Both the position numbers and the translations under genes were made by a program. From NCBI GenBank assembly GCA_937138395.1, contig CAKZPB010000117.1, positions 1 through 64,000 on the forward strand: DNA of 64,000 nt. The letters are read 5' to 3'. Below, piece after piece: positions 29,480 through 37,029 of this stretch. Source of the DNA: an uncultured Pseudomonadota bacterium (lineage in GTDB: Bacteria > Pseudomonadota > Gammaproteobacteria > Xanthomonadales > Wenzhouxiangellaceae). Under the pieces are notes generated by a model. It searched no databases. It was not told the origin of the DNA and saw nothing but the letters and a program-made list of their open reading frames with translations. How positions within the stretch are numbered: the first letter of the stretch is position 1; the number at the start of each line of letters is the position of its first letter.

Positions 29480-30733
29480 TCATCGGTCGATCTCGCCGAA
29501 TACGATATCCTGCGTACCAATCAGCGCTACAACATCCGACAACATATGGCCACGCGCCATTTCATCCATCGCCGATAAGTGCGCAAAGCCTGGCGCGCGC
29601 AGGTGCACTCGAAAGGGCTTGTTTGCACCATCGGAAATCATGTAGCAGCCAAATTCACCCTTGGGCGCTTCAACTGCGGCGTACGCTTCTCCCTCGGGTA
29701 CGCAATACCCTTCGGTAAACAGCTTGAAGTGGTGGATCAGGGCTTCCATGTCGTCTTTCATCTCGCCGCGTGAAGGCGGCGCTACTTTGAAATTCTTGAC
29801 CATGACCGGCCCCGGGTTGGCCCGCAGCCAGGCAATGGCCTGCTGTGCGATACGGGCCGACTGACGCATTTCTTCGATGCGAACCAGGTAGCGGTCATAG
29901 CAATCGCCGTGAACCCCAACCGGTATGTCGAAATCCACTTCACGGTATTTGGCATACGGCTGTTTCTTGCGCAGGTCCCAGGCCACGCCGGAACCCCTCA
30001 ACATCGGCCCGGTAAAGCCGAGCTGTTTTGCCCGTTCCGGAGATACAACACCAATGCCGACGTTGCGCTGTTTCCAGATGCGGTTATCGGTCAATAGCGT
30101 CTCGTATTCATCAACACGATCGAAGAAATCGGTCATGAACTGGTCGAGAAAGTCCAGCATCGAGCCCTCGCGCCATTCATTCAGGCGCTGCACGTCGCTG
30201 GCCTTGCGAAAGCGCGATTCGGCGACTTTCGGCATCTGCTCGGGCAGGTCTCGATAGACGCCGCCCGGACGATAGTAGGTTGCGTGCATTCGCGCACCGC
30301 TGACGGCTTCATACACGTCCATCAGCTGTTCGCGTTCGCGGAATGCATACAGAAACAGCGTCATCGCACCCAGATCGAGCCCATTGGCACCAATCCACAT
30401 CAAGTGATTCAGAATGCGGGTGATTTCATCGAACAGGGTTCGGATCCACTGCGCCCGATCAGGCGCCTCAATACCCAACAGCTTTTCGATGGCCAGCACA
30501 TAGGCATGCTCGTTGCACATCATCGACACATAGTCGAGTCGATCCATATAGCCAATCGACTGGTTGTACGGCTTGGATTCGGCCAACTTTTCAGTCGCGC
30601 GGTGCAGCAGCCCGACGTGTGGGTCCGCACGTTGAACCACTTCGCCGTCCATCTCGAGAATCAGTCGAAGTACACCGTGCGCCGCAGGATGCTGCGGTCC
30701 AAAATTCAATGTGTAGTTGCGAATTTCTGACAT
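29480..30733 (-). CDS. nuoD: NADH-quinone oxidoreductase subunit D
   Basis: 417 residues. It is the 49-kDa homologue that, with NuoB, forms the quinone-reduction site. Segments include [51 protein letters not shown] and [18 protein letters not shown]. nuoC and nuoD are separate genes, not the fused nuoCD of E. coli. The start codon shares one base with the nuoC stop. Confidence 0.97.
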   Translation of the reverse strand: MSEIRNYTLNFGPQHPAAHGVLRLILEMDGEVVQRADPHVGLLHRATEKLAESKPYNQSIGYMDRLDYVSMMCNEHAYVLAIEKLLGIEAPDRAQWIRTLFDEITRILNHLMWIGANGLDLGAMTLFLYAFREREQLMDVYEAVSGARMHATYYRPGGVYRDLPEQMPKVAESRFRKASDVQRLNEWREGSMLDFLDQFMTDFFDRVDEYETLLTDNRIWKQRNVGIGVVSPERAKQLGFTGPMLRGSGVAWDLRKKQPYAKYREVDFDIPVGVHGDCYDRYLVRIEEMRQSARIAQQAIAWLRANPGPVMVKNFKVAPPSRGEMKDDMEALIHHFKLFTEGYCVPEGEAYAAVEAPKGEFGCYMISDGANKPFRVHLRAPGFAHLSAMDEMARGHMLSDVVALIGTQDIVFGEIDR

Positions 30734-31458
30734 CAGTCGGTCGTGGATTCGGTGGTTTCACCCAAGTAGCGCGAATCGTGGCGAATCACGCGCGGAACCA
30801 GCACACGGGGTTCAATTTCCGTTGGCTCGTAAACCACGCGCTGACGTTCTTCGTCATAGCGGACGGTCACGTTTCCGATCAGTGGAAAATCCTTTCGAAA
30901 AGGATGGCCGATAAAGCCATAGTCGGTCAGGATACGGCGCAGATCGGGGTGGCCTTCAAATACGATGCCAAACAGGTCGAATGCTTCGCGCTCATACCAG
31001 TTGGCCGAAGACCAGACATCAAGCAATGAAGACAGCGTTGGAAAATCGGAATCCTCGGGATGGCAACGCACGCGCAGGCGCTGATTCAGATCCGTAGATA
31101 ACAAATGCACCACGACGGAAAAGCGATTCGGAATATTTTCGGCTTCAGGGCGCGAAGCCCAGTCGAACCGACCTGGCCCCAGGTGATCAACACCGCGCGA
31201 GAAACCGGAACCGGTGGCTTCAGCCGTTTCCCATTCGTCATCGCCATAGCCAAGATAATCAACGCCACATAAATCCACTAGCTGATCGAATTCCAGGCCG
31301 TCCTGATCACGCAATTCCTGACAGGCATCAACCCAGTGCTTGGGAGACAGTTCAAGCGTTAACTGGCCTCGATGCTCGGTCAGACGTTCAACCCGCTCAC
31401 CGAGTGTGGATTGAATATGTTCAGCCAAGGACTGATTGCGTGAACTGAATGCGCTCAT
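30733..31458 (-). CDS. nuoC: NADH-quinone oxidoreductase subunit C
   Basis: 241 residues. The 30-kDa family signature [20 protein letters not shown] is followed by [18 protein letters not shown]. It is a structural subunit of the peripheral arm. Its ATG overlaps the nuoB stop as ATGA. Confidence 0.96.
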   Translation of the reverse strand: MSAFSSRNQSLAEHIQSTLGERVERLTEHRGQLTLELSPKHWVDACQELRDQDGLEFDQLVDLCGVDYLGYGDDEWETAEATGSGFSRGVDHLGPGRFDWASRPEAENIPNRFSVVVHLLSTDLNQRLRVRCHPEDSDFPTLSSLLDVWSSANWYEREAFDLFGIVFEGHPDLRRILTDYGFIGHPFRKDFPLIGNVTVRYDEERQRVVYEPTEIEPRVLVPRVIRHDSRYLGETTESTTD

Positions 31459-31991
31459 GCAGCAGAGGCCGTTATGGAATTGGTGCGACGGATTTTTTTC
31501 TGCAGCTGCAAAATACCGTACACCAGCTGTTCGGCCGATGGCGGACAGCCTGGAACGTAAATATCAACCGGCACGATGCGGTCACAGCCGCGCGTAACCG
31601 CGTACGAATAGTGGTAGTAGCCACCGCCATTGGCGCAAGAACCCATGGAAATGACCCATTTCGGGTCAGGCATCTGGTCATACACCTTGCGGAGCGCAGG
31701 CGCCATCTTGTTACACAGCGTACCGGCCACGATCATGACGTCGGACTGCCTGGGGCTGGGGCGGTAAATTACCCCGAAGCGATCAAGATCATAGCGAGAA
31801 GCGCCGGCGTGCATCATTTCGACCGCGCAGCAGGCCAGCCCGAAGGTGACCGGCCACATGCTGCCGGTTCGCGCCCAGTTGACCAGCGCATCAACCGACG
31901 TGGTTACCATGCCGCGATTCAACAACGGGTTGCCGTCTGCGTCAGGACGCAGGATGTCATCTACCTGGTTCAATTCAGCCGTTATTCCCAT
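31455..31991 (-). CDS. nuoB: NADH-quinone oxidoreductase subunit B
   Basis: 178 residues. It holds cluster N2, with the tandem Cys pair [10 protein letters not shown], then [19 protein letters not shown] and [10 protein letters not shown]2 is the last electron carrier before quinone. The ATG at 31991 lies inside the end of nuoA, a 10-nt overlap. Confidence 0.97.
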   Translation of the reverse strand: MGITAELNQVDDILRPDADGNPLLNRGMVTTSVDALVNWARTGSMWPVTFGLACCAVEMMHAGASRYDLDRFGVIYRPSPRQSDVMIVAGTLCNKMAPALRKVYDQMPDPKWVISMGSCANGGGYYHYSYAVTRGCDRIVPVDIYVPGCPPSAEQLVYGILQLQKKIRRTNSITASAA

Positions 31992-32338
31992 TCAAGCGCA
32001 CCTTTTTTCCATTCGTAGATGAATCCGACGACCAGAATGCCAAGGAATATTGCCATCGCGATCAGCCCGGTCATGCCGATCGTATCCAGCGCAACCGCCC
32101 ATGGAAACAGGAATGCGATCTCGAGATCAAAAATAATGAACAGGATGGCCACCAAGTAAAAGCGGACATCGAACTTCATTCTCGTGTCTTCGAAGGCTTC
32201 AAAGCCACATTCGTAGGGCGAAAGCTTTTCGCTGTTCGGGCGGCGCGGGCCAAGAATGCCCCCCACCGTCAGGAGCACCAGACCCAGGCCAGAGGCGATG
32301 ATCAGAAAAATCAGAATTGGAAAGTATTCTGTCAGCAT
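31982..32338 (-). CDS. nuoA: NADH-quinone oxidoreductase subunit A
   Basis: 118 residues, three membrane helices, with the loop [20 protein letters not shown] carrying the family Cys, then [25 protein letters not shown] 32338 ([14 protein letters not shown]) is chosen over upstream codons on family length. It is the first gene of the nuo operon, about 100 nt downstream of tRNA-Leu. Confidence 0.96.
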   Translation of the reverse strand: MLTEYFPILIFLIIASGLGLVLLTVGGILGPRRPNSEKLSPYECGFEAFEDTRMKFDVRFYLVAILFIIFDLEIAFLFPWAVALDTIGMTGLIAMAIFLGILVVGFIYEWKKGALEWE

Positions 32339-32441
32339 AATTTTGATCGTTTGCAGCCGTCTGGCTGTGTTTCCAACAGGGCAACCGATCGCAACAATCA
32401 GTGCCAATTGTATTCAATATCGGTCAACTTCTCGTCAAAAA

Positions 32442-32526
32442 TGGTGCCGAAGGCCGGACTCGAACCGGCACGGCTTTCGCCACTGCCCCCTCAAGACAGC
32501 GTGTCTACCAATTCCACCACTTCGGC
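32442..32526 (-). tRNA. tRNA-Leu, anticodon GAG
   Basis: Read on the minus strand, 85 nt including an encoded CCA. The acceptor stem is GCCGAAG/CTTCGGC with discriminator A. There is a D-arm GTGGAATTGGTAGACAC, an anticodon stem CTGTC/GGCAG with loop TTGAGGG (anticodon GAG), a long variable arm of class II type (GTGGCGAAAGCCGT), and the T-loop GGTTCGAGTCC. It closely resembles E. coli leuU, which likewise sits beside secG. It lies between secG and nuoA, probably in one transcript. Confidence 0.97.
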
Positions 32527-32545
32527 CATTTTCAAACGAAAGGGA

Positions 32546-33001
32546 TCAACCATCGACAGGCGGTTCGAGCGGTTCCTCTGCAGAATCAACTGCCGCTTCT
32601 TCCGATGCCTCAACAGGAGGATCAAGCGCTTCGTCATCAACGCGCATCTCGGTGTCCAGCGTATCCAGCAGCTGATCGACCGTTGCAGCATTATCCTGCT
32701 CCTGATCTTGCTGAGCCTGTTGCTCGACCATGCTGCCGACCAGGCCGAGATCATTTTGCCCGGGTGCGCCGTCGCGGGCCGCCAGGACTGCCATCGTCAG
32801 GCTGATGCCGAAAAATCCGGCCGCCATCCAGCCGGTGGTGCGGGTCATGAAACTGCCTGCACCGCGCGAGCCAAACACCGTGCCCGACGCGCCTGCACCA
32901 AATGCAGCACCCATCGTAGCGCCGGGGCCGCGCTGCAGCAAAACGATCACAATCAAGCCGGCCGCAAGCAGTACGTGTAAAACAATCAAAACTGTAAACA
33001 T
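32546..33001 (-). CDS. secG: Protein-export membrane protein SecG with acidic tail
   Basis: 151 residues (E. coli SecG 110). There are two membrane segments: residues about 3-22 (MFTVLIVLHVLLAAGLIVIV) and about 54-74. Between them is the family loop LLQRGPGATMGAAFGAGASG and TVFGSRGAGSFMTRTT. SecG aids SecYEG-mediated secretion. After about residue 88 comes a roughly 60-residue Glu/Asp/Gln-rich tail that is much longer than in E. coli. ATG 33001 has AGGAAG upstream. The neighbours tpiA, tRNA-Leu and nuoA are the classic order. Confidence 0.93.
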   Translation of the reverse strand: MFTVLIVLHVLLAAGLIVIVLLQRGPGATMGAAFGAGASGTVFGSRGAGSFMTRTTGWMAAGFFGISLTMAVLAARDGAPGQNDLGLVGSMVEQQAQQDQEQDNAATVDQLLDTLDTEMRVDDEALDPPVEASEEAAVDSAEEPLEPPVDG

Positions 33002-33084
33002 TCCAGTACTTCCTGTTTGTTTCTGCCGTCCGATCCACAATCCATTCAGATCATGGGCTCGACGGCAAGTTGTTCGATCTCAGA

Positions 33085-33843
33085 TCATGCCGCTGCTGCG
33101 ATGGCCAGAAAGTCCTGAGCTTGGAGCGCAGCACCGCCAATCAAACCACCATCAATATCTTCGCAAGCCAGCAACTCGGCAGCATTTTGCGGCTTCATGC
33201 TGCCGCCATACAAGATCTGAATTGAGCCCGCTATTGTAGCATCCTGCGCTTCTAAACGCGATCGAATCAGGGCATGAATTTCCTGGGCCTGGTCCGGCCT
33301 CGCCGTTTTTCCGGTGCCAATTGCCCAAACCGGTTCATACGCAATGATGGCCGATGCAAAGCCCTGAATTGAAACCATTTCAAGCACTGCGTCGAGCTGT
33401 CGATGAATCACGGCCTCGGCCAGGCCGGAATCGCGCTGCTCCAGCGTTTCGCCTACGCACAGGATGGGGATCAAACCGGCATCCAGCGCAGCCTTGAATT
33501 TTGCCGCAACCTGTTGATCGTCCTCGGAATGAAGCTCACGGCGCTCGGAATGGCCCACGAGCACATGGCTGGCGCCACAATCAAGCAACATGGATGCCGA
33601 CACATCGCCGGTGAAGGCCCCGTTGGCTTCGGCGCTGAGATCCTGCGCACCGACCATCAGCGAATGACTCTGGCACTGCAGGATTACTTGGGCCAGGTAC
33701 GGAAACGGCGGCAACACCAGCAGCTGCAGGCCGTCTTGATCCGGCATCCCGGTAAGCACGTCACCGACCAACGATTCGGCCATAGCCGCAGAACCATTCA
33801 TCTTCCAGTTGCCGGCAATCAGGGTCTTTCGAGTCACGCTCAT
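33085..33843 (-). CDS. tpiA: Triose-phosphate isomerase
   Basis: 252 residues. It interconverts dihydroxyacetone phosphate and glyceraldehyde 3-phosphate. Active-site residues are all present: Asn12 and Lys14 (AGNWKMN), His98 (VLVGHSERR) and Glu170 (AYEPVWAIGTGKTA). The phosphate loop YGGSMKPQNAAELL is present too. It heads the tpiA-secG-tRNA-nuo run. A relic of a yceI gene lies about 110 nt upstream. Confidence 0.97.
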   Translation of the reverse strand: MSVTRKTLIAGNWKMNGSAAMAESLVGDVLTGMPDQDGLQLLVLPPFPYLAQVILQCQSHSLMVGAQDLSAEANGAFTGDVSASMLLDCGASHVLVGHSERRELHSEDDQQVAAKFKAALDAGLIPILCVGETLEQRDSGLAEAVIHRQLDAVLEMVSIQGFASAIIAYEPVWAIGTGKTARPDQAQEIHALIRSRLEAQDATIAGSIQILYGGSMKPQNAAELLACEDIDGGLIGGAALQAQDFLAIAAAA

Positions 33844-33949
33844 CGCAGTACTCCAAATTGATCAATCAGATGCGTTCAAGAATAGCGGATGTGCCCGATG
33901 CTGTCAGCGCGATCCAACATTCAACGAAAGAATAGCCTAGAGGTTATTA

Positions 33950-34119
33950 GCGACCTCAGTATTCTGTCCATCGAAGGCATCGGGCACAAACCTGAACAAG
34001 CACCCAGTTGCGACTGAGCCGCCCACTTCGCGCAACTTGATCGACCGCCGATCCGGTATACAACGCTTGCCGGCGAACGCTCGGTGGCTGACCGGAGATT
34101 ATTTTCCGGCGATGGCCAC
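33950..34119 (+). pseudogene. Relic of a yceI 3' end joined to a pmbA 3' end
   Basis: From 33961 the plus strand encodes ILSIEGIGHKPEQAPSCD and a stop at 34015. The intact yceI at 48743-49384 ends ILSIEGIRQEPEEASSGD. Homology continues through the intergenic part (both read CTGAGCCG then CCACTTCGCGCAAC). It ends in the reverse-strand tail of pmbA: VAIAGK and stop here (stop at 34099-34101) versus MTIAGE and stop at 49466. The rest of both genes is missing, and the terminator hairpin present at the intact junction is degraded here. The segment is thus the left member of a diverged direct repeat of about 165 bp. Confidence 0.88.
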
Positions 34120-34224
34120 AGGAAATCGGCTGAAACAAATTCGGTCGTTGATGGCCAGCATGGTCATAGTAATTCCGCCCGTAAACACAACCTCAGGCGC
34201 ATCAATTTGCATAACAGGGCAATT

Positions 34225-34259
34225 TTCACACTAATTTCAAGCAAATTTTAAGTTACAGA
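34225..34259 (+). promoter_or_regulatory. 11-bp direct-repeat activator box with -10 (copy P1)
   Basis: TTCACACTAAT and TTCAAGCAAAT stand head to tail, followed by the half unit TTTAAGT and the -10-like TACAGA at 34254-34259. The same architecture, base for base in spacing, precedes the 40352 operon (P2) and the 48561 gene (P3). The first coding ATG is 60 nt downstream. The -35 position falls within the repeats, as in PhoB-type activation; the binding protein is inferred. Confidence 0.82.
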
Positions 34260-34319
34260 CCGGGCTCGCCCTCATGATCGGGGTTCGATTTAAAGAAATC
34301 ACAACGGTCAAGTGAGCCC

Positions 34320-36992
34320 ATGATGCAAGCCCAATTCAAGCTGCTACTGATACTGTCAGTGCTATCAGCACAGGCCTTCGCAGCAACCATCCCCGTAGGC
34401 GGGCCCGACGGCTGCTCGCTGGCCAATGCCATCCGCAGCGCCAATCAGGACAATTCGGTAGGCAACTGCACAGCTGGCTCCGGCGCGGACACCATCATTA
34501 CGCCAGACAACTGGACCGCCAATCTGACGACAACATTACCGACAATCGATACGGATATGACCATTGAAACCCAGACTGACAATGGGCGACTGGCAATCCG
34601 ATCAGACACCATCGACCTGATTCGCCTGATACGCGTGCGAGGCGCCAACACCGATCTGGTCTTGAGGAATGTATCGATCACCGGCGGTCGCACCAATTTC
34701 ACCCTCGGGCGTGGTGCCGGAATGAATATTGAAGATGCCAGCGTAACAATCATCAATTCAATCATTGGCGCGAACAGGGCGACCGATATTGACGGTAGCG
34801 GCATTTTTATAAGAAATGGTGAACTGCAGCTCGAATCAAGCATCATTCGATTCAATAGCGTTGCCACCACAGGACTACCTCGCCCTGAACGTGAGGCTGC
34901 CATTGTTGCGGTGAATTCAGATGTCGAAGTCAACCGATCCGAGTTTTACAGAAATTCCGGCATCGAGGATGGACCATTCTTTGGTGGCAGTATTTTCATG
35001 GATGGAGGCACGTTGCTTTTTCAGAACAGCTCGATTCAGGAACAGTCGCTTGGGCTTAGAGGCAACGATGCCATAGTCGAAATTATCAACGCGTCGTTCG
35101 ATGAATTAAGTAACGATGCATTTCTAATCATTTTTGAGGATTCCACACTTTTTCTAAGCCATGTCACCATGCGCTTATCAAATTTGTCACTTTCCGATTC
35201 AACGTTGTCGATAACCAATAGCTTCATTTTCGAATGCGGTTTTGGGAATGTGAATGTGATTCTGGATGCCGGCAACTACAGAAGCGATAGCGACTGCCCC
35301 GGTTTATCAAGTTTCAATGCCCCCATTCTTCCATTGGCACAGAATGGAGGGCCGACGCGAACCAACCGGTTGGAATTCTCGTTCAATCAAGAGTTCAACC
35401 AACTCATCAATAACGCGGATCAAGCCTTTTGCGAGCCGTTCGACCAACGCGGCGTAGCGCGTGCAGGGCTATGTGATGTGGGCGCTTACGAGGCAGCAGA
35501 TCTGGCGGATGTGAGTGTAGAAATCGATCTAAGCGAATCTGAACCGTTTGGTGTTGGGCAAAATCTAACAGCAAACCTGGTCATTACCAACAATGGACCG
35601 GAACGAGCCAACAATGTTCTTGTGGATTTGCAGACCGATCAAGCGTTTATTCAGAGTGTCAATTCAAGCGTATGTCCAACGCTACCCTGTGAGATCAACA
35701 CCATAGTTGCCGACCAGATTGTTGCAATCCCGATTCAGATTAATCTTGGCGGCAGCGATGGGGCCGAATTCAACCTGGACGCTTTCGCGGTGTCGACTGA
35801 AAACTCACTTCACACAGATCCTGACGAGTCAGACCAAGACAGCAACAACTTTGCCAACGTCACAGGCACAACCAATTTAAGCGCTGATCTTGGCGTTGAA
35901 TTCAACCTGATAGATCAACCCCCGTACACCAATAATCAATTTGTTCAGTATGAAGCGACTGTAAGCAATCATGGGCCGTCTACTGCACTCAACGTGGCAT
36001 TCAATGTTGAACTCGATAATCTGGATATTGTTAGCTGGACTGGCTGTGTTACCACGTCAGGCTCGATCTGTAACATTGGTGGCATCCTTTCCGGCGGCAG
36101 TAGGCAAGTGACGCTGCTCGCTCAGCTCAACTCAAATATTTTCAATTCCGCAGCCGAAGTTTCAGGCAGCAGGCTGGACATCAACCCCGATAACAACATT
36201 GACTCCACAAACAACGGCGGCGGCGTGGATGAGACCAATATTGCGGTTTTCCTCGACATCATCACCGATCCGCCCTACTACAGCGATCAGTTCATTGAAT
36301 TCACGATTGGAATACGCGCAGAAGATCCAGCAACCAGCATACAAATTTCCTACGAGTTCCCAGGCGCTGAATTGATCAGCATTGAAGGCTGTCTGCAATT
36401 CCCCTGCATACTGCCACCACCGTTCGATTTGGCAGCAAATGAAAGCCTAGTGCTGGATGCTCGATTCTTTGCACCCATTCGTATCTCCGATGACTCGGAT
36501 GAATTCGAATTTACGGTCACCGCCATTCCAGGCCAAACCGATGTCGATCTAGGCAACAATACGGCCAGCCTAAGCCGTGACTTGAATTTCTCAAGCGATA
36601 TAGTCACTCAATTAGAGTTGATATCTGAGCCACCGTTTATCGCTGGGCAGGAAATCCTCTACGAACTGAAAGTAGGTAATGGCGGGGTCAACAACGCCGC
36701 CAATGTGTCCATTGATCTGATACCGAACAATCTTCTTTTGGTATCAGCTTTCGGCCAGCAGTGCGATACAGCGAATTGTGTCATTCCACAGCTTGATTTT
36801 GGCAATCAGGAGGTCATTACGCTGGTTTATCAAATCGAACAGGGAGGAGTCTTTAACCTGATCGCACAAGCTTTTGCCGATGCATTCGACCCGGGCATTG
36901 AAAACAATATCGATAATCTTGACAACGGCGGGTTTGCCGACGATGCGCCTGATATTGATCGGATTTTTAATGACAGTTTTGAATCACCGTAA
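34320..36992 (+). CDS. Secreted beta-helix / DUF11-like protein with DSFE tail
   Basis: 890 residues. A signal peptide ends near SAQAFA. Residues about 22-380 start with GCSLANAIRSANQDNSVGNC, a CSLREAI-type opening of parallel beta-helix proteins, and continue in beta-helix repeats (ITGGRTNFTLGRGAGMNIED and similar). Residues about 395-870 hold four DUF11-like immunoglobulin-type domains, each with a (D/S)-x-P-(P/F)-(Y/F) opening and N-x-GP or related turns. The C-terminus is DIDRIFNDSFESP. Base composition is visibly more AT-rich than the nuo or tldD regions, especially around 35040-35280. Preceded by promoter box P1. No enzymatic motif seen; a surface or secreted structural role is inference. 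Confidence 0.82.
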   Translation: MMQAQFKLLLILSVLSAQAFAATIPVGGPDGCSLANAIRSANQDNSVGNCTAGSGADTIITPDNWTANLTTTLPTIDTDMTIETQTDNGRLAIRSDTIDLIRLIRVRGANTDLVLRNVSITGGRTNFTLGRGAGMNIEDASVTIINSIIGANRATDIDGSGIFIRNGELQLESSIIRFNSVATTGLPRPEREAAIVAVNSDVEVNRSEFYRNSGIEDGPFFGGSIFMDGGTLLFQNSSIQEQSLGLRGNDAIVEIINASFDELSNDAFLIIFEDSTLFLSHVTMRLSNLSLSDSTLSITNSFIFECGFGNVNVILDAGNYRSDSDCPGLSSFNAPILPLAQNGGPTRTNRLEFSFNQEFNQLINNADQAFCEPFDQRGVARAGLCDVGAYEAADLADVSVEIDLSESEPFGVGQNLTANLVITNNGPERANNVLVDLQTDQAFIQSVNSSVCPTLPCEINTIVADQIVAIPIQINLGGSDGAEFNLDAFAVSTENSLHTDPDESDQDSNNFANVTGTTNLSADLGVEFNLIDQPPYTNNQFVQYEATVSNHGPSTALNVAFNVELDNLDIVSWTGCVTTSGSICNIGGILSGGSRQVTLLAQLNSNIFNSAAEVSGSRLDINPDNNIDSTNNGGGVDETNIAVFLDIITDPPYYSDQFIEFTIGIRAEDPATSIQISYEFPGAELISIEGCLQFPCILPPPFDLAANESLVLDARFFAPIRISDDSDEFEFTVTAIPGQTDVDLGNNTASLSRDLNFSSDIVTQLELISEPPFIAGQEILYELKVGNGGVNNAANVSIDLIPNNLLLVSAFGQQCDTANCVIPQLDFGNQEVITLVYQIEQGGVFNLIAQAFADAFDPGIENNIDNLDNGGFADDAPDIDRIFNDSFESP

Positions 36993-37029
36993 CCGCTGGC
37001 GCAGTTGCCAAACAAGTATCGGTGCTGTT

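Larger units (their letters stand above)
33844..34319. other. Region between tpiA and the 34.3-kb secreted-protein gene
   Basis: 476 nt with no intact gene. From left to right: a short leader of tpiA, the yceI/pmbA relic (33950-34119), about 100 nt of plain sequence, then the three-unit promoter element at 34225-34259 that drives the plus-strand gene at 34320. Confidence 0.7.

Noticed and set aside
32442-32526. tRNA-Leu as the integration site of the 34-49 kb block
   Set aside because: The block's repeats are at 33.95 and 49.4 kb, no tRNA fragment is repeated and no integrase gene is present.
33956-34138. 60-codon minus frame, and a similar one at 49101-49430
   Set aside because: Their mutual similarity is real but reflects the DNA direct repeat of the yceI/pmbA 3' ends; neither is a gene.
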